Origin: Paragyromitra xinjiangensis
Taxonomy: Eukaryota; Ascomycota; Pezizomycetes; Pezizales; Discinaceae
Length of the DNA: 64,000 nt
Assembly: GCA_038503065.1 (NCBI GenBank)
Contig: JBCAMK010000015.1
Span: 496,001 to 560,000 of the forward strand
Direction: 5' to 3'
The position numbers and the translations under genes were made by a program. Positions 45,351-59,388 of the stretch are shown here, piece by piece (position 1 is the stretch's first letter; the number at the start of each line of letters is the position of its first letter). Below the pieces are notes generated by a model that worked only from the letters and a program-made list of their open reading frames with translations, made no database searches and had not been told where the DNA came from.

Positions 45351-47334
45351 GATGGCGACGTGGATGGGGGCGTTACTTCGAAGGGGGTTGGGAGGAAGCA
45401 GGGAGGGAGTGAAAATTGGAATGGCGGGAAATGATGGCAGACTGGAGCAAAAGACGCGTAGTAGTATGAACTTGCTAATGTCTCGAGCCTTCTCTGTGCT
45501 GCTAACATCAGTATCTGTCTAGTCCCCTAATCTGGGCGCTACTTTTCCCGGGACTTGAGCTGGAAAAGCATGTAGGGATGGGGAGGGGATACAGTGAAGT
45601 AGGGGGAGGTTGGGGGGGGAGTGTGTGATGAGATGGGAAAATTGATAGGTGGAGGCTAATTGGGGAGGCTGGGGGTGGTGGTGATGGGGGAAGAGAAGAG
45701 GAAGGAAGCCATATCAAGATATCACCCACCAGTTAGGAGCAGCTCTGAAACTACAGGACACACTTCGTTCTTCAACCCACAAAGGTCTTAGAGGAATACT
45801 ATTCTCATAGCCCAATTGAGTTCCTGGGTATCACGGCCGTTCACTGGAGTTGTGATGTAAGGGCTGCTGGTTGGCCGCTCGATTATCGAAAGCAGCAACT
45901 CCAGAGCCAATAAACCGAAAAAAGAATAAAAAATTAGAAACAACTCGAAAGGAGCGACGTGAAAAGAGGCAATCCCAGCCTTGAATATTCCCAGTCCACC
46001 CGGAGAAAGCAGGCCGCGCAGGATACCGCGCAGTAGTGCCTTCTCTCTCTTGTCGGTGTTGAACTTCAACGGAGGAGGCTGGGGAAGGCAGAGTTATGCG
46101 TTGTCCTGGCCAGCAGATCAGATCCCGACCGACTGGATCGCTCACGCCCAACTGTCTGAAATCCCTCCTCCAGCGAATCAGAGGGCGTAGATGCGACAAG
46201 CCTTTTTTCTTTTTTGTCTTGAGATGGCCGTCCCGGCGGGAATAACACTACAATGGCGGGAAACATTTTTCCGTTGAGGATTCCTCCTTTCCTTTCCGAT
46301 GGGAAGGGAGTAGGGCACGATGGAGGAGATTGAATGGTAACAATTTATCTATAGCGGAATTCAAATGTTTGTGTTTTTGTACGCGCGTTGCTCTCGCGCT
46401 CACTTGCCGGCCAGCGAAACAGCCGTTCAGTTCCGAATTAGGACAGACGAAGAAACGACTTGGCCAAAAACTTCCCTAACTTCACGCGAGGAGCGGATGC
46501 ACATGTACCGTCACCCATGTTGGGGCGCTTAAGACCTAAATTTATGTATTGCTCTAATAGACGCGTGTTTACCACACCCTGAACTTTAGTATGTCGTATT
46601 GTTTAACGTGGATATCGATCTTCAGTGATTCGTCTTAATACTTATTGATTTTTATATAAACTCATCTCTATAATATAGAAGAATAATGCTGCTCTGCCCA
46701 GATGATTCCACAAATGGTTGTTGAGGAAATTGGCCGCCATTTTTGACCCGCGCATAAAGCTTCAAAAAGCTAGATTCTGAAAGCGCGGCCCTGTGGATAT
46801 ATACTCTTCTAGGGTAGTATTAATTTTTAACTGCAACCCTTACATTCACAAATTCCAATTTCTTTCGGCTTGGTCCTCCAAGGAGAGTAGCAGTAATCTC
46901 ATAATCCTATAAATTGCTGCGGGGATCCTCCTAGTGTTACAATATTGAACTCATACGGTTGTGTGTTTCTTCATACGGCAATCTTTAGAACGATCGGTAC
47001 CCGTTTGTAGATACAAATAAAATAGTTGGATTATTAAACTAAAACTATCCCCTGCTACATATGTTTTTTTCTCATTGCGCGATAGTGAACCATAACGAGT
47101 GTTGATCCCCATCTTCCCATAATGCTCTTGCCTCTGCTTATACTTGCAGTATTATTAAATACATGGACTACCGTTAGGTGGTGTTCCTCAAGTTCAAGCA
47201 TGACGCGACTTTAGGTACGAGGCACTGCAAGGCCGCCGGGTTCTGACAAATTTTGATATTCTGGGCACTAAGGAATGAGTTATTATAATTAGTCTCTCTG
47301 GATTTCTTTGGCTCGGCCCATAGACCGGAACTTA
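45351..47334. other. Spacer with GC-rich island
   Basis: 45500-46270 is GC-rich and purine/pyrimidine-skewed, fitting a long promoter or leader (possibly with the missing first exon) of the gene at 43047-45350. 46300-47330 is AT-rich with no gene or repeat recognised. Confidence 0.45.
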
Positions 47335-47677
47335 CTAGCATTCCAAGCACCCGTCGACGTCATCAAACTCGTCCCCAAGTTCACCCCGAAGGATATTCTC
47401 CAACTCCGTGACGGGGATATTAGGATTTAAGATGGAATTAATGAACCCACTCCCAAGAGATTGATTGATTCCTTGCACACAGTATGCAGCAGCAGCACCT
47501 GCCTACTTGGGGTCAGTAGTGTACACGGATATGTGATTGAAAGATATATCTGTTCATTCAGAGACAGTAAGGAAGATTAATACGTACCGGTGGGGCAGGA
47601 ATAGCGATGGCTATACACTGAACAACCGCTACGAGGCTGAGGAGAAAACCGAGGAAGGTGATGAGTTCGAACTGCAT
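47335..47677 (-). CDS. Predicted small secreted protein, 85 aa, two exons
   Basis: Exons 47677-47588 and 47502-47335 join in frame across an 85-nt intron (GTACGT to AAGTAG). Exon 1 encodes almost exactly a signal peptide: FELITFLGFLLSLVAVVQ, then CIAIAIPAPP. The mature part is small and acidic with few Cys (AYCVQGINQSLGSGF at its start, DDVDGCLEC at its end). Size, secretion signal, signal-peptide/intron arrangement and isolation in a gene-poor, AT-rich spacer match fungal small secreted, effector-like proteins. No family recognised. Neither exon is long enough to stand out as an open frame. Confidence 0.68.
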
Positions 47678-49674
47678 TTCGCGTGGGGTCTAGGTTGTCT
47701 TTCGAAGAAGTTGTGAGAATAAAGCAGTGATAGAGATAAACGTAGTGCAAAGCTTGGGGTTTGGGATTGATTGATGAAGGATCCGGACGGGGACGAAGAG
47801 TGGTATTTATATCCAAAATCGCATAGCTCTTTGGGCCACAAGCTCTTGCCTTTGCAATACTCATTCACGCACGGGATCACCGATCTCCTCACGCTATTCT
47901 TCTACTTCGTAGTGCCAGCTACATAATTACTTACTTTTTTTCGGACGATGTCCTCTTTTGAACTATGTTTCTCAGCGAACGGGAAAGACCACCGTAAGAT
48001 CTGCTGAAATTCGTTCCGGCGCAATTGGTTGGAACACGCATTAGACATGTTGATATCCTATGTTTTTCGGGGTCATAACGCTAAAAAACCTTAACGGCAT
48101 CAAAATATAGAGTATTAACAGATTTTGCGCATGTCTTGCTTGCTGGCCCCGGAACGAAAAGTAAATAGGGCCCCCAATTGCATTTAGGAACTTGGCCATA
48201 TTCCATTTGTGTATTTGCACAAGGTCAAGCATTTACGTCATTATTGATGCCCAGAGAGCTGAAGCCGGCGTGGCACACCCTGCTTTGGTCGGGATAGTCG
48301 ACTATGATCATCGCCCATGATTTAGTGGCTACTATTTAGTCAAGTTTGCTGCAGCACTTGCTACTAAGACACGAGTTAGAACAGGCTGGAGCCATATAAG
48401 CACCAATACACAGTTACAGCTTGGATCCGGACTGGCATTCGTTTACTCTGAGTGGAGTGTTTATGGTCAAGCTTTCTCGTTATTTCCTTTTTTTATGCAC
48501 GCTAATATACCCCCATCAGCTACCGGGATCTTCTCAGGTACTTATTCTTCCCTTACAGCTAAGAAGTAGCGAGATACGTATTAGTCTGTAGTTATATAGT
48601 GTTAGGGGTTTCTACTAATATTGATCTTGAGTTACGGACAAGCTTTTTTTAGCTTTTACAATAGTTCTTCTAGTCTATAGCTCTCTACTGGCGATCTCTT
48701 TGGATGTCTTTGAACAGTTTCACGTGCTGGCGGGTAGTCCCTGTATGCGGCTGTTGGCAGCTGTTGGCATATCAATGCATGTTTCACCCCCGTCCGCGCT
48801 GAGATAAATTGCACCTCATATAATTCGCGTAGCTCGGAGTATAGACCTACTTACGAAATGGTATAAATCAAATGTCCTAAATTAGTAAAAAGGATATAAA
48901 TTCCCAAGTCCAATAACATTTTTCGAACCACTAAAGAGCCTGGATCATGCACGCACCCGCCGGAGATCTTCGTACAAGAGCAAGTCCCGGAGTACGAGCA
49001 CAGCTCAGCAGTCGGCCGTCTCAATCGCAGAACAAACGATCTGATAACCCGTTTGTTCGTTCGTCCGCTGATGGTTGCACAGCACATTGTAGCATTGTAA
49101 CACAGTTGTTATGGTTACCAGGCGCAGAGCTGTCTCATCACTAGCGTGGGATGGTAACCGAGGTATTGGCGTTTGAGCCGCAACTCACGTGATGATGTGG
49201 CTTTCCGGGTTCGGCATGGAAGCTCGGTTCTGCAGGTAAGAATTGAAACTCCAACCTCTCCAGTTATAAGCGCGTATTACGGCAATGATTGAAAAACTAC
49301 ATGTACTATTCTTACGGAAATGCTATTTGTAGAGTACTTTAGGTGTCGCAATCAAGAATGTCTCAAAATAAAATTTGGAGGCTGGTGACTGGCGTTATTG
49401 TGAGCCCTGGAGGTCCATGACGTTCCCAGTCTCCCATCAAACCAACATAACATCCCATGCATCGCTAAAGCTCACCTTGCTTGGATTTAGAGTAACAACC
49501 CCTTTTTACAAGGATCAGTTAAACCAAACCCTACATGTTCAGGTTTAGTAGCAACAGTCCATGACGAAAGCACATAAGCACATCCTAGCTAGAAACAACA
49601 CCGGTTTGTCCACCAACTCTTAGTCCGTTCTCGATTCCTCTCAAGCACGAGTCTGAAAAATTGGAAGCTTCACC
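47678..49674. other. 2.0 kb AT-rich spacer
   Basis: No gene, RNA or repeat that I can support, apart from one TACATGTA at 49298. Confidence 0.5.
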
Positions 49675-49809
49675 CTACGCGCCATCACCGTTATGAACGA
49701 GAGGCACGTCTGGGTTGAAATTCAATCTCGCGCGGAACCAGTGATCTCCAACATATTGACTTGATGTTGGAGACGATCTGTTTGAAGTTCGCGCTTTGGG
49801 TGACAACAT
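49675..49809 (-). CDS. Possible small ORF or terminal exon, 44 aa
   Basis: A minus-strand frame from ATG 49809 reads MLSPKARTSNRSSPTSSQY and ends GDHWFRARLNFNPDVPLVHN plus GDGA, which looks like a genuine protein C-terminus. An acceptor-like CTTCTCAG at about 49839 and a donor AAG|GTACAT at 49931 suggest it may be the last exon of a small spliced gene, but I could not find a phase-consistent first exon. Confidence 0.25.
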   Translation of the reverse strand: MLSPKARTSNRSSPTSSQYVGDHWFRARLNFNPDVPLVHNGDGA

Positions 49810-50135
49810 GAAGCAGAAGTGGAAGGAAAGGCAAATGACTGAGAAGGTCAACGGATGGGAACTCGAAAAAGGTTAATCTGATAGTTAATAAGAAACGCAC
49901 AGCTAAGACGCCATCCGATAAACTATGTACCTTTCCCTCCCCATGAACCATCATGATCGTTAAAGGCTAAAGGCTCGACAGCAAGAAGGAAAAACAAGGA
50001 TATCACTGAAGTAAGTATCGTACATAAAATGAAATAAAGAAAACTATCCCCACCACCCGAGAATCCCTCTAGACCCAAAGACAAACCACAAACACCCAAT
50101 ACCCAGTTTTCCCAAAGTTAGCTATACCTTATACC

Positions 50136-52042
50136 TTAATTCTTATCTCTCGCTCCTCCACCCCCCATCCTAGCGATTCCACTCTTCAACCCGCCTTGGA
50201 ACCCACCTCCCGTCATTCCGCTTGGTAAACCGACACCACTCACTCTTGCAACCCGCTTTTTAACTTTTTCTGTCTCTACCTGCGCCTGTTGCCCTTGCCC
50301 GCCGTCAGGACCAGCTTGGATGGCGAGCAACTCTTCCACCGCGCCAACAAGCTCGCCCTTTTCGCGGCGTTCAGTATCAAGCTCTGATTGGACGATACTG
50401 AATTCAGTCTTCAGTCTCGCCAACTCTTCCTTCAACTCCTCGTTTACTGGCGAAGACGACGATACTGGGCGAGCAGGAGAGAATCCGATTTCACCCGTCA
50501 TATCTTCTGCTCCCTTTTCGGCAACTTGTGTCTGTAGTTCCTCATTTTTCCGTTTCTCAGCCTCTAGCTCTGCCTGAAGCTGACCAACCTTTTTCTCCCA
50601 TCGGCTCTCATAAGATTTCTTGAGAGCAGCAACTTTGGACTCATGTTTTGCTTTATACAAACTATGAAGTTCACGTGCAACCTTCTCGACTTCGGCTTGG
50701 ACGTTTGCGCCATTGCTCGGACTCGTTGGGGCAGCGGTAGTAGCTGAAGGAGTGGATGGTCTTAATCCTGCGGCTTCCTTAGCTTCCCTAGCTTCTTCGC
50801 GAGCATTAGCAGCCTCCTCTTCTGCGGTGTCAACCCGGTGTTTTGCCCCCGCGAGTTCTCTGACCGTCACTTCCGCTCGCTCTCTAAGCATGCGTAGTTC
50901 TGTTTCCTGCTTCTCACACTCCACCCTGAGTGTTTCCTTTTCTGCCTTCTCGGCCTCAAATAACTCGCCGAGTTCATTCCGCACATTCCGCCAGTTGTCA
51001 CGCTCCTCTTGTAGTCGTGCCTCTAGTTCCTTCATTGCGTGTGTCATATCCGCGCATCGGTCTTCACTCTCTCTAACTGCACCGCGGAGGCCGGTGATCT
51101 CGACTTCTCGCCCGCTGAGTTCAGCTTTGAGCTGTGAGATCTGGGATTGGAAGGATGCTTTCAGCGACTCGACTTCACGAGGTGTAATGGAAGGGATAGA
51201 GCGTGGAGTGGCCAATGGCCCAGGGGAGAAGTCGAGGAGATCGAAGAAACGGCTCTCTGCTGGGGTGGATGGCGGGAGTGGGAATTTAGAGGGGGAGGCT
51301 TGCTTGTTCGGGGAAGCGGAGCGAGTGCGGCGGTGGGAGGGGGTGGCAGGGGTTTGGTTCCGAGAGTGGGAGCTGATGGCATTGAATTGAGTTGTGAAAT
51401 CGAGAAGGAGATTGGAGGTTTGGTCGTTGTTGTTGGGTCTGGGTGTGATTTCTTCTGGCGATTTGGGAGAGGATTGATAGCTGCCACGGGAAATTGGGCG
51501 CGCGCTGTTAGTGCGGGGGGTAGGGGTGGCAGCGACTGAGGTCGTTTGGTGCCGTTTGGTGGGGGGTGTTTGGGGGCGCTAGAGGGACACAGTGTTAGTA
51601 TTGCTGGGAGCGAAAGGAGAGATTGGAGGGTTGAGGCGAGGCGTACTTTGCCAGCGGACCGTTTAACGGAATTCCCTCTAGCTGCTGTATCTTGGCCATA
51701 CTGCCCAATAGGCACATCTGAGAAGGTTGAGGATACTGTGTCATCACCAACACCAGCATAGAGTTCATCGTCCCCAATAAGCTCAAAGTCACTCATTTTG
51801 CTTGGTGATTCTCCCCTCTCCCCTCTAGCGGGTGGAGATGAAAAGAAAGGTGATGAGGTAACCGAGCTATGTGACATTTTCGACACGCTTGCCGAGAATG
51901 GGAGCCTGGAAGGTGACAAAGGTGTTTTGGGGGTTTTGAGAAGGTTAGGAGATGAGAGAATCTTAGACTGAGGTGTTGGGCGAGAGGAGTTGGGGAGATT
52001 TGTATTCTCCGAAATTGGCCTCAGGGGCGTAGTGTCAGACAT
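50136..52042 (-). CDS. Coiled-coil protein, 612 aa, unknown function
   Basis: Two exons join in frame: 52042-51647 and 51578-50136 (68-nt intron). I chose ATG 52042 (MSDTTPLRPISENTNLP). The first 290 residues are Ser/Pro/Thr-rich with many SP/TP sites (SSPNLLKTPKTPLSPSR), suggesting phosphoregulation. From about 295 a long coiled coil runs to about 560 (REVESLKASFQSQISQLKAE, ELEARLQEERDNWRNV, KAKHESKVAALKKSYESRWE). The C-terminus is Gly-rich and basic. The KHESKVAALKKSYESRWEKK stretch recurs in uncharacterised fungal coiled-coil proteins. A cytoskeletal or spindle role is plausible from the architecture only. The promoter side holds the MITE at 52401-52686. Confidence 0.8.
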
Positions 52043-53614
52043 TTTGTATGTTTGTAGGTACAATATCTATGTTCTGAAACCTTGCGAGAAGAATCAGTGG
52101 ATGACTGCTACAGGACACAAAGCGAAAGGCATGAATGGAAGAGGCTAAGGCAAGCAGCTGGGAGCTACTTACTAGTTTATTCTCTTTAAGGGAGGATGGT
52201 AGCAATTGAGCTTTGACAATGAGTCAGAAATAGTTGGTCGCCGCGATAGAAGCAGAGTAGCGAGGAGTTGATATGGAGGATAAGGGAGTTGAGAGAAAAG
52301 GCTTTCAGATGAAGGAGGAATGGTGTTGTTATTCTTTTTTTCCCTGGTTGTGTTGCGCATGGGGCGCCAAGACAAGAAAGTAAACACAAGCCAAGCCATG
52401 TACAGTTGTGTCCAACAAGTTCTTGCGGTTTTTGAGGTACCATGATGCAACATTAAGGCACTTCAAGCCCCACAGCACAACACCCCCAAATCCAGGAGGC
52501 TTCCCACAACTGAACTTTAACCATGCCAGTACAATAAAGGACATACTGTTAATGCTTTAAACAATAATGGCGAAACATGATGCTCTCTTTTTTGTTGAAT
52601 AGTAAATATTTTCATTGAGTGGTTCATGGCATCTGGTTGCATCATGGTACTTCAAAAACCGCAAGAACTTGTTGGACGCAACTGTACTCTTCATGTATTG
52701 CAATGGTTCCTTGCATCAGACAGGGCTGCAGTTTCAGAAATACATGTATATATTTCCCACGTTTTATTCTGGTGGGAGGTACATGTAGATGCTCGCATCA
52801 CCGGCTAATACTTACCACAGATCAACAACAGTCAGGGTCTAAACATTCCACCCCTTCAGTATGAATACATGTAGTGTTGAATTTAAAACATGGTGATACC
52901 TTAAGATTCGGATTTCTCTCTAGTAGATGCTTACTAATGGGGAACGAAACCCCTTCTTTGACTGATATTCTTCTGGCGTACGCTGGCTCCAGGTAGAGGC
53001 AATAGAGTCTCAGAAAGGACTGTGGTTGTTACACGCTGTATCAATCCAGATACTGGATCAGGGTTTTAGCCATAGGTGGGCTGTGAGATGAGATTGTTGA
53101 TACACCCTCTAGTGTTAAGCTTAGTCACACACTCTCACTCGAATAAAGTTGCTCTATGAAAAAGCATTCGTGCAATTAACGGCTAGAAGCAGAAATTCTC
53201 AAGATGAATAGTGCTAGAGTGAGTGGCATAAGGGTTTTTCCCTATATGATGGAGCATATGAGACTGAAGGTGGTTGTGGTATCCCTATGGGTGTGGCCAG
53301 AGGTGGCTCAACTTCAACTTATTAACGCTACTGGTGGATTCCGCTCCTTTCTTCGATCTGCGCTGGATTATTCCCCGATCTTGCAGCATCTGGGGCCGAT
53401 GTCTGCCACGGGCTGTTTGCTGCATCCATCACCACCATCAAATTTGATTTCTTTCTCATCCCACCTTCTTTCACATTTCTCTCTCACGTTATCTTTCTCC
53501 TCTGTTCAACACCACTTTGTCCTTCTGATCTCATCTCCTGTCATCACCTTTCATCTTCTCCATAACTAAAAGCAATCAGGTGTCTTAGTCAGTGAACTAC
53601 CAAAGACTATCATC
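52043..53614. other. Spacer with MITE and helicase promoter
   Basis: It separates the divergent coiled-coil and helicase genes. It contains the MITE at 52401-52686, three TACATGTA sites (52741, 52780, 52866), and a CT-rich tract at 53410-53580 just before the helicase start. Confidence 0.55.
52401..52686. mobile_element. MITE-like element, family B, 286 bp, about 50-bp terminal inverted repeats
   Basis: Both ends are near-perfect inverted copies for about 50 bp: CAGTTGTGTCCAACAAGTTC at the left and CAGTTGCGTCCAACAAGTTC at the right on the other strand, continuing TTGCGGTTTTTG and GTACCATGATGCAAC with two mismatches in total. TA flanks both ends exactly, as for Tc1/mariner/Fot1-type insertion. 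The interior is non-coding. The high arm identity implies a recent insertion compared with family A. Confidence 0.88.
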
Positions 53615-56158
<2,544 letters not shown>

Positions 56159-59100
56159 TAGCTTAGCTCTGTGATTAAAATCTCTTGGTGGTTGGTTCTT
56201 CTAAAAAAAATACATAGGATGGGGTGGATGTGATGAAGCTTAGAAGTTTCTAATCTCTCGAGCTGCTATTTCTATCTTTAAAAATAATTTCATTTGGTCT
56301 TTTCTTGGTTAGGCCTTCTGGGATATCAAAAGTAGATAAATCTGCGGTTCTTCTATAGCCTTCTATGGCAGAATGGTGACGAATAAAAGGTAGGAAGTGG
56401 GTAAAACCCATTTTAACCTAGCATATAGACCGCCTCCCCCGCCTTGAAACGGATAATAAGAACCGAAATGGTGGGAGCTACTGAGTCCCTAGGCTCTGTC
56501 ATAGCACGACCACATTTGTACTAACTGTAGATAGGCGTGCGTGTTGAAGGGAGTCAAAGCCTAAGTACTTCCGATTACTTTACCCCTTGTATCCATTGTG
56601 TTTTTTTCCCTATTCCCCTAGGACAGCAAAAACCTTTTCTTCTGTAACTGAGATTAACTTTCAGGCAACTTCTTAACGAACCCGGGAGGGTTTGCCTATG
56701 GTCTTTGGCGACAAAGCTGAGAGGGTGTTATGACCGCACGTTTTTCTTAACTCATTTCACAGATCTTTCAGGATATTTTTACTGAGAAAAGCTACAGAGG
56801 AGAGAGCTCGAGACCTATGGAAGCCTCTAGTGTCGGTGGCGTAAAGAGGGCGTAGTAGACTTGAAAGCAGGTTTCCTTGACAAGTGATTCTCTAAGCCTA
56901 CCGTCCGGAAATTAGTAGACTTATTGCAAGTATCTTTAAAGTAATCTTGCCAGAGGGACTCTTCGATAATGCTGATCCGTCCAATGTAGAGAAGTTAGAT
57001 CTTTGTGCGCCAAGAAAGCCTTGTGCTTGAATTATGCGTTTTTGGCGGCGAGTGATATCATATGATTAATTGGCAAACCGGTCAGTACCGAGCCCGATGA
57101 AGAGCCTCAGCCTCTCAATTTTGACTCTAGACTCAACGGTGGAGCTATTGTGTAAAATTTTTGTTAGTAGTCTCAATAATCCTGAATGAGATTTAGTTAC
57201 TGGAGAACTAAGATGTGTGGAAGGAATCGCATTGGGCTTGGGGTTATTGGTGACATAGAATAATTTAGGCTGAACAAAGTCACTCATTGGCGGGTTGCGA
57301 AATGGGTGTAAGGGCTGATTCTAGAACCACTTTTTTGACGATTCTTATTTAAAGCAGTGGAGGGTTCAACGAGGTAGAGGGTATAGCGAGGCCTGGCGGT
57401 TTTGGCTAACAAACTGATCTCCCTTTTGTGGCGAAATATTCGATTTGTTACCCAAATCTCCATGGCCACCACTCTAAATACAGAGAGGATTGGAGGTTAG
57501 GCTAGGTAATAACGTTGGAGGCGAATGGGAATTGGTCAAATTTTCTGAGTTCTCCTCAATTCCCACGAATTTCTAGCTTGGATATATGGTTTTTTGTGTC
57601 AGGCTTTCTTCGTCTAACTTCGACCCTTGGGATTCGTGCCCTCTATCACCTCTCTAGAGCTACAGACTAGTAGTGGGTGGAGGGACGAGAATTTCTAGAG
57701 TCTGGTGTAACGGGTCTTATCATGAAATATCACTCGATTGGCACTAAGAATGGGCTTGGCGGTTAGAATTGATTGATTGATTGATATGTCATACACGCAT
57801 CCAGCCCTTAAGCTATGGCGGCACAACTAATCTAAATCCATGATACAGAAATAAAACATAAAACCATAACGTAAACCACAAAACGTAAATAAACCCAACT
57901 ACCATTTGGCGGCTGGAAGGTACTGTCCATCATGTGTCAACATGCAGCATACGGGCTTGAAATTGAGGGAATAGCGAGAAATAATTCGGGACAGGAGGGT
58001 CCAATCGCTAGTCACCCGTTTTCCGCGTGATGAGAACAATCCCGAGAGATCTGCCTGAAGTTCTAGTTCGATGTCACTAACAAATAAAACCCCGAGATGC
58101 CGTGGTCTATTCGCATTCATGAAACCTCACCCCCTCCCGTAGGACTGGCCCGCGGAACTTACGCATCGTGGGATCATGGCAACGTCATCGATCAAAGGTC
58201 ACTGTTGGGTACCGTATCAACCTGCATTAGTTGATGGTTGCACAAAACGGCCCGGGTCTTGTGCCGCCCACCATTTTGTCCTATTATCGTGAGGAAATTG
58301 CAATTTTTGCGCTACGGTGATCAGGGGGATCTCATTCTTTTAACGGCCTGACAGAATACTTTCTCAGCCTTGATCCAGAACGCCTCAACTCTATTCAGAT
58401 TCTCCGTACAGCTATTCGCTCATGCAAGTTGATATAACGCCGTAAGTGAGTCCTAGCGAATCACCGGAAACTGGCCTCAGCAAACCTTGCCCTAGCCTTG
58501 AGTTGCTTTTTGGGTGGCAGGTTTACTTCTAAAATAATGGTCGGTTTTCAGTACTATCACGTGATTAACTAAAATAGCCTTGTATTTTAAAAAGGCCCAG
58601 AAAGATATTTTCAGTATCCGCGGAATATGAAAGCCATCTTAGGAAATGGCCAAACTAAGGTAAATTCCGTAAAGAACTTGAGGAAAATCATGTGAAAATA
58701 TCAAGGTACTAAGGAGCCAGTATTCCCTCGTGAGAACGGAGGTAATTTGATTGGGCGTTACCTATATGCAGGAAATTTTTGACACTAGAGGTGCTGGCGG
58801 TTTATTCCATTCCGCCAGGGGTGCCAGGAGAGCTGCAGTAATTCTGGAAGGTAGTTGATAGTATGTCAGTAGTAGATAATGACCCGAGCATAGATTGGTA
58901 TGTATGCAATCCCATTGGGCACTTAACCACACCAACGAGAGCGTAAACGGTAGTTCAGCCAAACAAAACGTCCCACAGGGGGTGACGGTTCTCTAAAAGG
59001 GACCAATCCATCGTTATGATTAAAGGTGGCAGGGGAGACACTGCTAGCCTAGTATCAGCTGCCCTCTGGTGGAGAACGGGTGGGAGGCGTATGCGCCACC

Positions 59101-59211
59101 AAAAATTCCAAGGTTACATTTTTCTATGAGCGAGTTATTCGATTGTATCACTGTTACATCTTTATTGAAGTATTCACTTGCTTGTCCAGCTGTCGACGGA
59201 AATTTCCGAAG
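56159..59211. other. 3 kb gene-poor spacer
   Basis: It contains dispersed-repeat copy 2 at 57354-57454 and a short (TTGA)n run at about 57770-57784. No gene supported. Confidence 0.5.
57354..57454. repeat. Dispersed repeat R, copy 2 (uninterrupted)
   Basis: A continuous 101-bp block matching the two halves of the repeat at 32703-32918, here joined directly (GAGGTAGAGGG|TATAGCGAGG). On the minus strand it reads WVTNRIFRHKREISLLAK followed by TARPRYTLYLVEPSTAL in one frame, suggesting decayed coding sequence of a mobile element. Confidence 0.7.
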
Positions 59212-59388
59212 ATGTCGTCAAGTCTTCCAATTACACCTGGGCGATATCGCCACTCATTAATCGGTAACAAAGGGTATTTGGAATCATTACCAATTGGTGG
59301 TGATGTTCAACTCCCGATTAACAAGTGGGTGTATGGAGATGGAGATCATTTAGGTTTAGTTATAAGTAACCATAGGCTAGCATTATGA
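59212..59388 (+). CDS. Possible small protein, 58 aa
   Basis: ATG 59212 to TGA 59386-59388. The peptide (LPITPGRYRHSLIGNKGYLE, then PIGGDVQLPINKWVYGDGDH) faintly recalls the first repeat of beta-trefoil proteins such as fungal ricin-B-type lectins or protease inhibitors (P-G-x-Y-x(4)-I/L-x-N-x-G-x-L, G-G-x-V). It is far shorter than a full trefoil, so it would be a truncated gene or chance. No intron leading to further exons was found. Confidence 0.25.
   Translation: MSSSLPITPGRYRHSLIGNKGYLESLPIGGDVQLPINKWVYGDGDHLGLVISNHRLAL

Noticed and set aside
45788..46266. Two minus-strand frames with a hydrophobic stretch
   Set aside because: Starts are non-ATG or weak, no splice sites connect them, and the GC-rich upstream location is better explained as promoter or leader.
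50713..51390. 225-codon plus-strand frame
   Set aside because: Antisense shadow of the coiled-coil gene (50136-52042); a Ser/Ala-rich product is expected from the complement of Glu/Ala/Arg codons.
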